Shown: positions 25,485-36,360 of the stretch, one piece after another | Position numbering within the stretch: the stretch's first letter is position 1 | Layout of the letters: the number at the start of each line of letters is the position of its first letter | Assembly (NCBI GenBank): GCA_014529385.2 | Contig: CM043971.1 | Location: 61,024,709 to 61,088,708 of the forward strand | Direction: 5' to 3' | Length of the DNA stretch: 64,000 nt | Source of the DNA: Adiantum capillus-veneris | Taxonomy: Eukaryota > Streptophyta > Polypodiopsida > Polypodiales > Pteridaceae | The notes under the pieces: model-generated | Told to the model about the DNA's origin: nothing | Seen by the model: only the letters and a program-made list of their open reading frames with translations | Database searches by the model: none | Made by a program: the position numbers and the translations under genes

Positions 25485-27401
25485 CTATTGTGGAGTATAT
25501 CTGCATGTAAACTGCCTGCGTATACCATGCATTCGCAGAAAATCTGAAAAATCATTGGAGAAGTACTCTCCCCCTCCATCTGACCTCAATGTCTTGATTT
25601 GCATATCTGTCTCCTTCTCAATCATGACTTTGAAGTCTTTAAAGTGACCAAACACTTCACTTTTGTTACGCATGAAGTAGACCCATACTTTCCTTGTATG
25701 GTCATCAATGAAAGAGACATAATACCTGCAACCATGTATACTTGCAGTATTGGTTGGACCCCAAACATCTGTGTGCACCACCTCAAGTGGCTTTTTACAT
25801 ACATTGCGCTCATGTGGAAATGAGCCCTTTGACTGTTTTCCAAACTGGCATGCTGCACACACTTTATGCATACCATCCACCTTGAATTTGGGCAAACCTT
25901 TTACAATCTGTTTTGATTGCATGCTGCGCAATCTCTGCTCATTGACATGGCCAATGCGTTTGTGCCAAATGTCAACATTAGCCACAACACCTGTGCCCTG
26001 TGCAAATAATGCAGCTTTTACCTCAGGCATGTCTACATTCAACGTAAACATTCTGCCCACACATTTGCCCTCTGTGATCAGCTTACAGCCATTTTGGAAA
26101 TCTTCTACATAACAGCCATTTGGATTGAAGCGAACCTGCAAACCCTGCTCAACCATTTGTCCAACAAAAACAAGATTCTTTGTAATGTTTAGGACATGAA
26201 GTACATCTGCTAAGTACTTTGATTTCCCACTCTTCGTATTTAGAGGTATGTCCCCTACATGAGCAATGGGGTGAGCTGTTTCATCTCTTGTCTGCACATA
26301 GCCTGACACATCTGGTTTGCGCATATCTCTAAACCACTCTCCACGAGACGTCATGTGATTAGAGGCACCTAAATTCACATAACAAACATCATCTTGGGTG
26401 GAATTCTCTGCAGTCATTGTATTCATTACATGCTGCATAAAAAACATGCACTCGTTTTTGTTGTCATCTGCATCTCTGCTCGTAGATGCATAGTTGCCCT
26501 GTTCTCTCTTTCCACTTGCTTTTCCCTTTGGACAGTCACATGACATGTGACCTCTTTCACCACAAGTCCAACATTCTCTACTATCTGGAGTATGTTGCTG
26601 CCTACTTGATCCTACACCACGACCTCTTTGACTCCCCCTGCCTTGAGACTGGTTTCCCCTGACACCTGTATTGTTTTGATTTGATTGACCTTCTAGAAAT
26701 TGGCCCCTGCAACCCCTTGGGCCTCGACCACGACCTCTACCTCTACCTCTATTGGAGTTAGAATAGAAGGCCTGTTCAGAATTATTTCTGCCATGAGAAG
26801 AAGATGTGTCAAGGTTCTTCTCCTCAAGAATAAGCATAGAAATCAAATCTTGGAACACGGGGATGTCATCTCTTGTATTCATGGAAGACCTAAAATGTAC
26901 ATACTCATCTTCTAGACCATCCAAGCATGCACGGACAATGTCATCGTCTTCCACTGAGACTTTAATAGATCCAAGAGCCTCAATGATACTCTTGATCTTC
27001 AAGGCATAATCATTGATTGAGAGGTTGTTCCTCTTAACCTGATTTAGCTCCGACTTTAGTTGAAGCTTCCTAGCCTTGGTGTTTACCTCGAACACTCTGC
27101 CTAAGCTTCTCCATGCAATGGCGGGGGTTTCAGCATCCTGTAGATAGCCCATCATGCCATCTGTGATGCTCATAGAAAGCCAATACATCACTTTGCTCTG
27201 GCCTTGTTGCCAGTCCCTCAAAGCTTTCCTTTGTTCTACTGTAGCATTTGCCTCGGGAATCTCTGGTTCCTTTTCATTGTCTCCTTCTACATAGTCCCAA
27301 TAACCTTTTCCTTTTAGGAAATTTGTTATTCTGAACTTCCATGCAGGGTAGTTATTTTTCTCAAGCTTCTCAGTAACAATCTGACTGAAACCGTCAGACA
27401 T
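25485..27401 (-). CDS. copia Gag-protease-integrase open frame, 638 codons
   Basis: The longest open frame in the window. Gag occupies about residues 1-200 (KNNYPAWKFRITNFL; LKSELNQVKRNNLSINDY). A Gly/Arg-rich linker at 217-265 precedes a CCHC zinc knuckle (C277, C280, H285, C290). The protease motif reads NLGASNHM at 343-350, where the family has DSGAS, so the catalytic Asp is Asn and the protease is probably dead. The integrase zinc finger is H480, H485, C515, C518, and the core Asps are D545 (HTDVWGP) and D608 (RSDGGGEY). The frame ends at a TAG before the catalytic Glu. The start at 27401 fits the family (MSDGFSQI) and lies 230 bp after the PBS. Confidence 0.9.
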   Translation of the reverse strand: MSDGFSQIVTEKLEKNNYPAWKFRITNFLKGKGYWDYVEGDNEKEPEIPEANATVEQRKALRDWQQGQSKVMYWLSMSITDGMMGYLQDAETPAIAWRSLGRVFEVNTKARKLQLKSELNQVKRNNLSINDYALKIKSIIEALGSIKVSVEDDDIVRACLDGLEDEYVHFRSSMNTRDDIPVFQDLISMLILEEKNLDTSSSHGRNNSEQAFYSNSNRGRGRGRGRGPRGCRGQFLEGQSNQNNTGVRGNQSQGRGSQRGRGVGSSRQQHTPDSRECWTCGERGHMSCDCPKGKASGKREQGNYASTSRDADDNKNECMFFMQHVMNTMTAENSTQDDVCYVNLGASNHMTSRGEWFRDMRKPDVSGYVQTRDETAHPIAHVGDIPLNTKSGKSKYLADVLHVLNITKNLVFVGQMVEQGLQVRFNPNGCYVEDFQNGCKLITEGKCVGRMFTLNVDMPEVKAALFAQGTGVVANVDIWHKRIGHVNEQRLRSMQSKQIVKGLPKFKVDGMHKVCAACQFGKQSKGSFPHERNVCKKPLEVVHTDVWGPTNTASIHGCRYYVSFIDDHTRKVWVYFMRNKSEVFGHFKDFKVMIEKETDMQIKTLRSDGGGEYFSNDFSDFLRMHGIRRQFTCRYTPQ

Positions 27402-27630
27402 CTTGAAGCACTAAGACAAAATAGCTGCAATCTGCAAAAACCTGCAAATCTGCTGAACCTGCTATCGTGGTACCTGTAACGCTTTCTACACTCAACGAGT
27501 GTCCACAATCAAGCGTACATACAACCACTGTACTTGTACAGTAAATCTCTGTATACTGCACTTTGGAGACCTGTTCAGAAACTTGTGCCTCTCTTAGCCT
27601 CTCTTGCTCTCTTAGCCTCTCTTGCCCGTA

Positions 27631-27646
27631 CCAGGCTCTGATACCA
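27631..27646 (-). other. primer binding site of the copia element
   Basis: The minus strand reads tggtatcagagcctgg, the standard plant copia PBS complementary to the 3' part of initiator tRNA-Met. It directly follows the LTR end ..ctttaca. Confidence 0.93.
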
Positions 27647-28042
27647 TGTAAAGAATGAGGATGCAAGAGAGCTACACAAGACAAGCACAAAGCACACAGA
27701 GATGGAAAGCTTCTTCTTCTTCTTCACAGAAAAGAGAGTACAAAATGACTAATTGCTAAAGTTGAAAAGTAGCACATATGTACATGCGGTCACTAAGTGT
27801 GAACTCGCTAGAAGCGTACTAGGCTGGCACTATAAGTGTAGTCCAGCTGTAGAATCACTGGCAGAGATCCTCTGTGTCAGTCACCTAACGCGCCAGTGAG
27901 TAAATGCCGTAAGCGGCCAAGACCTGTAGTGGATGCCAGCTCAAGGTGTAGAGCTCGACATCTCAACAGTAGTGTCCTGTGTCGTCTTCCACGTTGCCGC
28001 CATCACGGTCTGCTATTGTCGACCATCTCGTTCATTGGAACA
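27647..28042 (-). repeat. 5' LTR of the copia element
   Basis: On the minus strand it starts tgttccaatgaac and ends ctttaca next to the PBS, giving TG..CA ends and a length of 396 bp. The outer edge is inferred from TG and could shift, because no 3' LTR is available for comparison. The plus strand bases next to it are cccaa, which would be the target-site duplication. Confidence 0.7.
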
Positions 28043-28492
28043 CCCAAGCCCAAGGGCCTTAGGGAAATTAAAGTTGCTAAGGGCAGGTGCCCATGGGAGA
28101 AACTCCCTTGTCCTTTTCTTCTTCCACCGACCTTGGGCCATCGATGCCATGTATACAGGGTAACAACTGGATTAAGAGCTATGGCATCATATTTCTGTGA
28201 TATTTCCAAATTTAAATTCTTTTTGAGTCAATTTGTTTGTTTTTTTTGGCGGTTTGAGTTGCATGTGAGTATTGGCTATTCAAGCAAGCAAAGAGCCGCA
28301 TACACGGACCGCCTTGTCACCAGCAATTGTCATCGAGACGGCTACCAAGGGGGATTTTTTCACAAAGTCCCCACGAGGATTATGCATTCACCACTGAGGC
28401 ATTCACCGCCGAGGAGTAATCCAAGCATATGGAAATTATGAGAAACTCTAAGCATATGGAAATCGTTAGCAATCGTGCAAGATGCTCATGGA
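28043..28492. other. no gene seen
   Basis: Flank of the copia insertion. A 181-codon plus-strand frame (27896-28441) overlaps the LTR and has no recognisable motif, so I do not call it a gene. Confidence 0.4.
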
Positions 28493-28955
28493 TTACATTA
28501 GGTGAAATTTGGACTCACAAAGGGGCCCTTTAAGCAGTTTAACTTTACCTCTCTCTACCAAAACGGGCGCATTGATAATTTTTTACAAACAAACTTCAAA
28601 TTTGGTGGAGGTTTGACAGTTAGAATGCCCTCTTCAAGCTCTATCCTACTGATATATAGCACGCCATGAGATTCCTCATATTTTAGAAGATTCTTTTTTT
28701 TAATTCACTTAGATCCCGACAGAGTTTGTCACATTATAGGTGAATAAAAAAAAGAATCTTCTAAAATATGAGGAATCTCATGGCATGCTATATATCACTA
28801 GAGATATAGCTTGAAGAGGACATTGTAGCTGCAGTCAAACCTCTGCCAAATTTGGAGTGTTTGCAAAAATTTATCCATGTGTCGTTTTGGTAGAGAGAGG
28901 TAAAGTCAAACTCCTTAAAGGGCCCCTTTGTGAGTCCAAATTTGACCTAATGAAT
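28493..28955. mobile_element. foldback element, about 215 bp arms and 30 nt loop
   Basis: The left arm 28493-28708 and the right arm 28738-28955 are inverted copies along their whole length. Long exact stretches are tttggactcacaaaggggcc, tttacctctctctaccaaaac and ccatgagattcctcatatt. The loop (agatcccgacagag..) is short. A single 460 bp hairpin of this quality fits a foldback MITE or a recent inverted duplication. RNA from it would form a long duplex suitable for Dicer-like enzymes. No coding is present. Confidence 0.88.
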
Positions 28956-31900
28956 GTGAATCAAGGCTAATGCAATCCCCGTTACTCTGTATTTCAATAA
29001 GAGGACCTTGAGGTCATGCAAGGCCTAGCACATGCAAATACAGGCAAGGCCTCTGACATGTAGAGCAAAGATACTTGGCATGGACGACTAGTTATTTCAT
29101 TCAGCTCCGTATTGCAATGTTGCATCCAATGCATTTCCAAGATAAATTTTAGCGAGTACAGGTATGATTTATTCCTAGAATTACACTAATTTGTCAAAAA
29201 TTGTCCTCCTCAACACAGTTGGGGAACGGTACATACACTTGTCAATCCTGTCTTGACTTTGAGTTTGGACACAAGGTACATAAAGCATGTTTTTCCTATG
29301 GAGTAGGACTTTGTATGTGGCTACCCACAAGCACGACTTAGGTTAAGCTATAGCAAGGCTTGTTACCTTTACCACAAGCATGATAATTTTGTTTTTGCAC
29401 ACACGGTGTGCAACAACAATTCACAGTCAAGCAAGGCTTGGGTGAGAAATGGGCTTGTTTACATGCAAAGCTTCTTCCCTGCATGGAAAAAAGTCAGGGA
29501 ATCATAGTGCTTGCGAATCTCGTGGAGATTGGCATGACCTGTTGCTCACCTTGGTGACAAGGGCACGGGTACCTCGGCAAGGCCGCCCATGCAAGGCCGG
29601 CCATTACTTACAATTGGACAAGGTTGATTATTTGTGAATGCTCGGCAGCGCCGATTTTCTTTTATTATGCCATTGTAAATTGGGAAGAGCATGTGATAGC
29701 TAGAGCACCAGAATTGCATGAGGACTTGAATCACGGCTTCCCTTTCCACATTTGGCATAGCAATTTCCAACGTTCAGAATCTTCTAATAGCATAAAAACT
29801 TGGGAGTCTTTGCAACTTGTTTGCATGTTTTCTCCCTAGAGATCAGATTACACCAAGCCAAGAAGGCATGTGCGGGACATGCGCCTACTCTCAAGTTATT
29901 CACATATATGGCTATGAGTCGAATTTGAGCACACTACCAGAAACTTGCCCCCAAGTGGGTGACAGGTTTTGTTAATTTCATGTTATGTTTGTTTTTGTCT
30001 ATGTTTTACTTTGCAATTTGGAAAGGATCTCTCTGCTATGCAAAGCAAAGTGCTTGGACGGACTCCATAAGAAGCCATAGTACAAAGCCAAGTGCTTTTC
30101 CTGTCTTCATGTGAAGCACGATTTCTCTTATGTGCCAATGTATTATGGATTGACTTCAGATCAATGATAATGGCACACATCTTTGGCACTATATGGATAT
30201 AAGCTTACAGTTTACACAACCGCACACTATGATGTATCCATGCCAGCGTAATCGTGCACGTCACGTATACCAAGGGCTCACATGGTTTAGACTCTCATTG
30301 AAGCCACAGGATTATTATTCTTTTTTTTTTTTAATGTATGCATTGCATACTAGTCCGCTAGACGTATGGCACTCCATCATTATATACGCTTCCGCTATAA
30401 TACTAAATACTATGTCAAGGACAAGGTAAGTAACTGATATCTTAAAACATTTTTTATGTTATTCATAGCCAAAATGCCATATTTAAAGCTACCTTGATAC
30501 AGTCACGATCACATACAAGGTCAGTGGGTCAAGATGATACTTATGGTCCCTCTCTCGATGAGGGCGTGGTACAAGTACATAGTTTTACGCTTATAGGATA
30601 AGCTAAGACACATACATGGTCTGCACGAGATCATATGCAAGTGGCATACAACACATTTGAATAAGGTGAAACTAGGCATGATTTTATTGCCACCTATTTT
30701 AAAATGGCTAAGAGCCATCGGTTTGTAATCCATCAATGATAGCTCATGCAATTTTATTCGGTTGAGTGCCCCTCAATTCTGATGACAAGAAAGAGTCTTA
30801 CTATTAGAGATTTTTTTGGATGTTATTGAACGTCTTAAACTCGTAAGAGCTTATCTCTACCAAGGTGTATAGATGATGCTAGCATTTCAGGCAGCACGGT
30901 TGTTCACAAAAAGCTAATCTTATGGATTTTTGGGTCTAGAAAAGATCTAGTTGTGGATACAATTCCAACTTCAATGGAGCTCATGTTAGCACTAAGAGTG
31001 CCTATATGAGTACAGTTCTGGGGTGAGACCCAGCTCATGATTACTAGATCACATAGTAAGGGTTAATGATCAATTCTTGGAACCTTCACACTTACATTTT
31101 CAAGGAAAGAAATCCATAGACTGCCAAGGGGTAGTGAAAAACTTTCAACTTCCAAAGGAATTTAATGCCACGGGCTAACCCAAGGGGGGTCACGGACATA
31201 GGCCAAGGGTCGACTGCTAGTTGAGCAGTTTTCCTGTAAAGTTTAACCAAGGGGTCTAGATTGCAAAGGAAACACCCAAGGCTACATATGCAATATTACT
31301 TGCATTTCAGTTATTTTCGATTAGTGTTCCTAGGCCTTTGGAGGCGGGAAATATGAGCAGATGCTTTTTCATTACGGATTAATGAGCACTATGTTCAACC
31401 TTCAGGTACACATCTGATTTGGTTTTGTTTCTTTTTGTTGCTTTTTCCACGTAGGATGTACAAACTACATTATCATCCATTTTTGCTCTTAAAAAATATG
31501 ACAAGTTCATGTAAGAGCCAAGAAATTTGGGCTATAGTGTCTAAAATAAGTTTCTGCATTATGCAATTATAGAACCACTTGTAGGACTTATTTTGTAAAT
31601 GTTGTCACATGGGATATGACATGGTCTAGGAACTCAAGGAGTTCAGTTTATCCAGTGTGGAGCAAGGCTAATGAGGGTCCCTCTCACTCCCGTTGTAGAG
31701 TGTTTGTAGATACCTCCATACACAAGTACATCTCGTACTTGAAGGGTGTTCTTTTTCAGACACCCTTACATGAGACATATTCCACATGTGGGGAATATGA
31801 GTTTTTGAGACTGACATTGTCGTCCACTATTTCAATTCTGTGTCACGAAAAAGTCCCTAGGTAGTAGGTTTTGGTCAAATCCATTTTCTAGACCATTTTT

Positions 31901-32689
31901 AGCACCTCGTATCACTAACAATATCAGTGGCCACAAATTGTCGGATACTCAGACTGACTTGTTAAGGTAGAAGTGTTGCTAAAAAACGTTAAAACGGATG
32001 GTTTTTTATGCATATAGCATGGATATGAGTTGTAAATGAGAAGGTCTCATTGTTTGTACCTAGAAGTGATTAATGTTTCACCTTCTATTATGGTTCAAAT
32101 GTTTTAGCAAGGCTTGCAAATGATTGCAGTAGAAAGTATTTAGTTTCTTTTTAGAACTATTTACATCCCTCTTTGATGTGTGCTAAGAGTATCACATTCA
32201 CCATGAGTATTGGCAGGGATGATCATGGATATACAGGTTCGAATCTCTTTTTTGCTAAATGCATGCACACTAGGTGTTATGGGCCCTAGTGTCTAGTAAA
32301 GGCTGATTTGGAGCGGCATGCATATTCATCACATTAGTTGCTTATGAAGCATTTTGCACTCTATGTGCAGTATCTCTATGAGATTACTTTTGGGTCTACC
32401 AATCACCAATAGAGGTCATGGCTTGGTTTGGGTGCTTTTGGACCTTTCAAGTTAACCACGATGGCTATTCGGGACATTGTTGATTTGTTAGCAATGTTGG
32501 ATGATATTGTGATCCCCGTTTACCAGTTTTGTGCTAAGAACATACACAAACTTTCATCTCATTTGGGCTTAGAGATTGAAAATTAAGGGGATTTTATTCA
32601 TTTAGGGGTTTTCCTTGTCAAGAAGTGGTGAATTTGTGCATTTTTTATTTTTGAAATTTGTTGTGAGCACATATTCAGGTTCTACACAT
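28956..32689. other. intergenic sequence, no gene recognised
   Basis: Frames of 60-80 codons occur on both strands without motifs. A short hairpin (agggtgt..acaccct) is at about 31743-31766. I see no transposon ends, RNA gene or protein similarity. Confidence 0.4.
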
Positions 32690-33400
32690 CAAGGGGCACT
32701 TGTGGTAGAAACAAAAGTCCATTCTAACCACCTAGACTTCATACGTGTATGATGTCCCGGAGGCCAGATATGAGGTCAAAAGCTACATCTGAGTGCACCC
32801 TTGTGACCTAGAGCATTTAGGAAGCAAATAGGCCAAATTACATTGAATTTCAAGCATTTTTGGGCTTGTAAATGCCACAAGATACATCTAGGAAAAGTGA
32901 ATGCTTGAATTGATCATAGCTTGCACAAAAAGCATCGGATTTCAATTCTAAAAAATGTTGTGAGTTGTCAGTGTTTTGAGGAATCTCTGGTGAGTTTCAT
33001 CTCATTAAGACCAGATAGACATCATACGCATATGATGTTTAAAGGGAACTCCTAAGGATCAACGTTGATATTTAAGCTTACTAGGGTGTTTAGCACCACA
33101 AAACAAGCTTACATACCAAATTTAAGGGATCAAAAATGACATTTGAGCTTACTAGGGTGTTTAGCACCATAAAACAAGCTTACATACCAAATTTCATCCA
33201 ATTTTGATCACATAGACATCATACGCATATAATGTCTCAAGGCAAGGTCTGAAGGCCCAATTGCACTTTTGACCACATAGGAGATTTGGAAATGAGGAAA
33301 TAAGCTTGCTTGCAAATTTCATCTCATTTGGACACATGATTTTGTACGATCTATTTGTGGCTGTAAGTGTATCAAATGATGTCCGTTTTTTGCACGCAAG
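32690..33400 (+). repeat. degenerate repeats with a near-palindromic motif
   Basis: The block tagacatcatacgcatatgatgt (the inner part is nearly palindromic) recurs at about 32733-32755, 33015-33038 and 33211-33236. Two of them follow related caaatttcatc.cat sequences. Inside, a 71 bp block (ttactagggtgtttagcacca) is tandemly duplicated at 33067-33137 and 33138-33194. Confidence 0.65.
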
Positions 33401-34440
33401 TAGTCACTAGGATCGTGGTGACATAAGCTACACATAGGTACTCATAGATTTCAGTTTTGGGCACTTCCAAAATTTTGCTTTGCCTTTCACATGTGTTTTT
33501 TGAAGATGGGTTTGGAGTGAGGATTTTGAAAGTACAGTCTTTGGGATAGGTGTGTCCTAGTGAGGGGATGATACTCCTTAAGTTTCATACAATTTTGGTA
33601 TGATTTGGTGATTTTCCTTCAGTTTGTGTGTATGTGGGTTGGGTGGTGTAGTGGAGAGCAGTGAGACTCTTTATTGTGGTCTAGTTGTCCTTCCTGAGTG
33701 TTGTATGTGTGGGGTGGTCTCAACTTGATAAGCTAAAGGGATAACTTTCGTGCACATATCATGTCATCTGTGTCCTTCATTGACTTTGTGCTAACTAGGT
33801 AGTGTTGCATGCACTTTATATGTGGTGTGATTCACTTCTGCAACAGAGGATGCGTCATTTCTATCTTCTTCGCCATCTGTGTTTGTATCCTAGCCACGTC
33901 CCAAGAAGCTTGGTGGTGCCCCCCCCATTGTGTAACTCACATGATGAGGCCATTCTACATAGTCTTGGTGTAGAGGTCACCAGGTCTGTTTTGAACTTTC
34001 GCCCATCACTTCAACCCATACAAAGCTTTCTTACATTTTCACACTTTATTCTCTTGTCCTTTCTTGACAAAACCATGAGTTTGAATTACATAAACTTTGT
34101 CAATAGGTCACCAATCAAGAAAGAAGTAATAATTTTTTATTGATGTACATCCCATTCTATGCCTTCTTCCATCATGGTTGCTGTATTTATCTCAAAAACT
34201 AAAACCAAGCATTGCTCCTTTATCCTTACTAAAGAAGAGTGTAAATAGATATCTGGTAAATTATGATTTTGCAATAGTTCATAGGTATAGAAAATTTATG
34301 CATATAGTCTTTTATGCGTACAACACTGAGGAGTGCAGTTTAAGTTGAGTTGAGAGCGTGTATCCCCATAGGTACTATTGGCATCACATGGGGATATATC
34401 CCAAATCCCAATTTCAAAACAAGCTTAAGATTTGACCACA
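33401..34440. other. no gene recognised
   Basis: A 113-codon plus-strand frame at 33802-34143 has a hydrophobic centre, but no start context or motif supports it. I treat it as chance. Confidence 0.35.
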
Positions 34441-35560
34441 TGGTCAAATCTTAGCCAAATTTTTGAGAGCATGGCTTGAAAGAGATTTGCAAGTACTACC
34501 TGGTGGATCTAGGAGACACCAAAAATTGGTTTCACATTTCAAGCCTTAATTATAACGTTTGACTTGTGGATCTTTGATGCATCTACCTTCCAAATCTTAG
34601 CTAGAATGGCCAAGTGGTGGATCTAGGGTCTACTCATCCCACAAATCGTGTGTAAAATCACAAGCGTTATGATGGACAAGTGTTGAATGCACCTTTCTTT
34701 AAGACATGGTTAGAATGGCCAAGTGGTGGATCATGGATACACCAACCTATTGATACTTGGTTATAATGGCCAAGTGGTGGACTTAAGGTATTAATATTAC
34801 ACACACTTTGTTTAAAGTGGGAGGCTGGTGGATGTAGGAGAAACCAACCATTGCATCTACCTTGCGAGATTTGGCTAGAATGGCCAAGTGGCGGATCTTA
34901 ATTGCACCCACCTTCAAAACGTGGTTAGAATGTCCATGGGGTGGATCTAAGTTCTACATATTGCACACACTTTGTTTGGAATAAAAAGCTGGTGGATGTA
35001 GGAGAAACCAACCATTGCATCCACCTTCCAAGACCTGGTTAGAATGGTCAAATTGTGGATTTTGGATGCAACCACCTTCAAGAATCGTCTAGAATGTCTC
35101 GGTGGTGGATCTAATGTCTAACTTTCTCCACACTTTGTTGAAAGTTGTAAATTGGAGGATTTAGGAGACACCAACCATTGCATCCAACATCCAGAACTTT
35201 GCTAAAATGGCCAAGTGTTGGATCTTGGCACCCTCCAAAACTTGGTTAGAATGGCCTAGTGGGGAATCTAAGGTCTACCTATTTCAAACACTTTATTTGA
35301 AATTCCAAGGTGGTGGATCTAAGAGACACCATCAATTGGATCCACATTTCAAGTGTTGGTTATAAATTCTGAGTGGTGGATCTTTGATGCACCTAACTTT
35401 CACTTTGAATGGCCAAGTGGTGTATGTAGGGTCTACTCATCCTACAAACTTTGTGTAAAATTACAAGTGTTATAATGGCCAAATGTTGAATGCACCTAAC
35501 TTTAAGACCTGGTTAGAATCACTTAGAGGTGGATTATGGATGCACCCACCTACTCTCAGT
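34441..35560 (+). repeat. degenerate ~165 bp tandem array with a higher-order period
   Basis: The motif ttagaatggccaagtggtggat recurs many times. Landmarks such as cacactttgtt fall at about 34806, 34967, 35137 and 35288, giving a period of 150-170 bp. A larger block (gggtctactcatcc..caagtgttgaatgcacc) at about 34627-34750 recurs near 35431-35550, a higher-order period of about 805 bp. No coding is seen. The array stops right at the LTR-like repeat copy 2. Confidence 0.8.
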
Positions 35561-35562
35561 TT

Positions 35563-36079
35563 CATTATATGTTATACAAGAAATGTATAATACGTAATAT
35601 ACAGGCGTATTTTACATGATCTCATATTATCCGAGTGTATTATACGACGATACCACGTCACCAAAAACGGGCAACTAATTTTTTTCTTGGTTTTTCGATC
35701 GAAAGAAACTTCGATTGAAAAATACTTTGCACAAAGAATTTTTCGATCAAAGAATATATTGATTAAAAAATATATATATATATATAGCGGCAATGCGCCT
35801 TGTTGAGACTAGTATTCATCACAAAAGGTATTCCATGTCAATAGTAGAGAAAAATAATTAGAATTTTTTAAAATTAAAAAATATTAAAATTTAAAATAAT
35901 TTTAAAATATTTTGTTTAAAATTAATCTAATGTTTTTTCAAAGTTGATTGACTCTTTTTTTTAGGTTCAAATTATGTAAGCTTTGTATGTTGTGTATAGC
36001 TCAAACTCTCACTCATACAAGGTGTTTATTTTTTAGGAGTCACTTGCTACGCACTCAGTTTACCAACATGTGTAAGTGA
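35563..36079 (+). repeat. LTR-like dispersed repeat, copy 2
   Basis: Inverted partner of 564-1089. It starts cattatatgttataca, has a TATA run (tatatatatatata, about 35771-35785), then ctagtattcatcacaaa, and ends near acatgtgtaagtga. Similarity stops at both ends within a few bases in the two copies, which supports a discrete element. Confidence 0.75.
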
Positions 36080-36360
36080 ATTATTTGAAGTGATGAAGTT
36101 ATTCAGCGCATGAAAATATAATTAGATTGACATGATTTTATTGAAGAATGATAAGACTGACATTTTTATTGCTAATTGATAATGTAGTACGAGTTTAATT
36201 GATAATGTAGATAGATTTTGATCATTATATTGATCGATAGAGCATTGCTTGTTTGTTTCTTTGAATTAATTTTGACCTCGAAATTGATAGGTGGATTTGT
36301 TGATCTGGCAGTTTAAATTTATATGTCAACATGGTGAAAGGACATGAGTGGAGTTGCATC
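36080..36360. other. AT-rich spacer before the hAT remnant
   Basis: No feature seen, apart from a short taattgataatgtag direct repeat near 36173-36210. Confidence 0.35.

Larger units (their letters stand above)
23088..28042 (-). mobile_element. Ty1/copia retrotransposon, 3' truncated
   Basis: On the minus strand the order is 5' LTR (28042-27647), PBS (27646-27631), gag-protease-integrase-RT-RNase H (27401-23088). The copia order (integrase before RT) is clear. No 3' LTR or polypurine tract is found. The coding region ends at a repeat A fragment, so about the last 40 codons and the 3' LTR are lost. Stops at 25482-25484, near 25209 and at 23427-23429, a frameshift near 24612 and a 34 bp duplication make it non-autonomous. 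Confidence 0.92.

Noticed and set aside
27896-28441. 181-codon plus-strand frame over the copia LTR edge
   Set aside because: It overlaps the LTR and its flank and has no recognisable domain.
33802-34143. 113-codon plus-strand frame ending near the satellite-like array
   Set aside because: It has no recognisable domain, and a chance frame is likely at this length.
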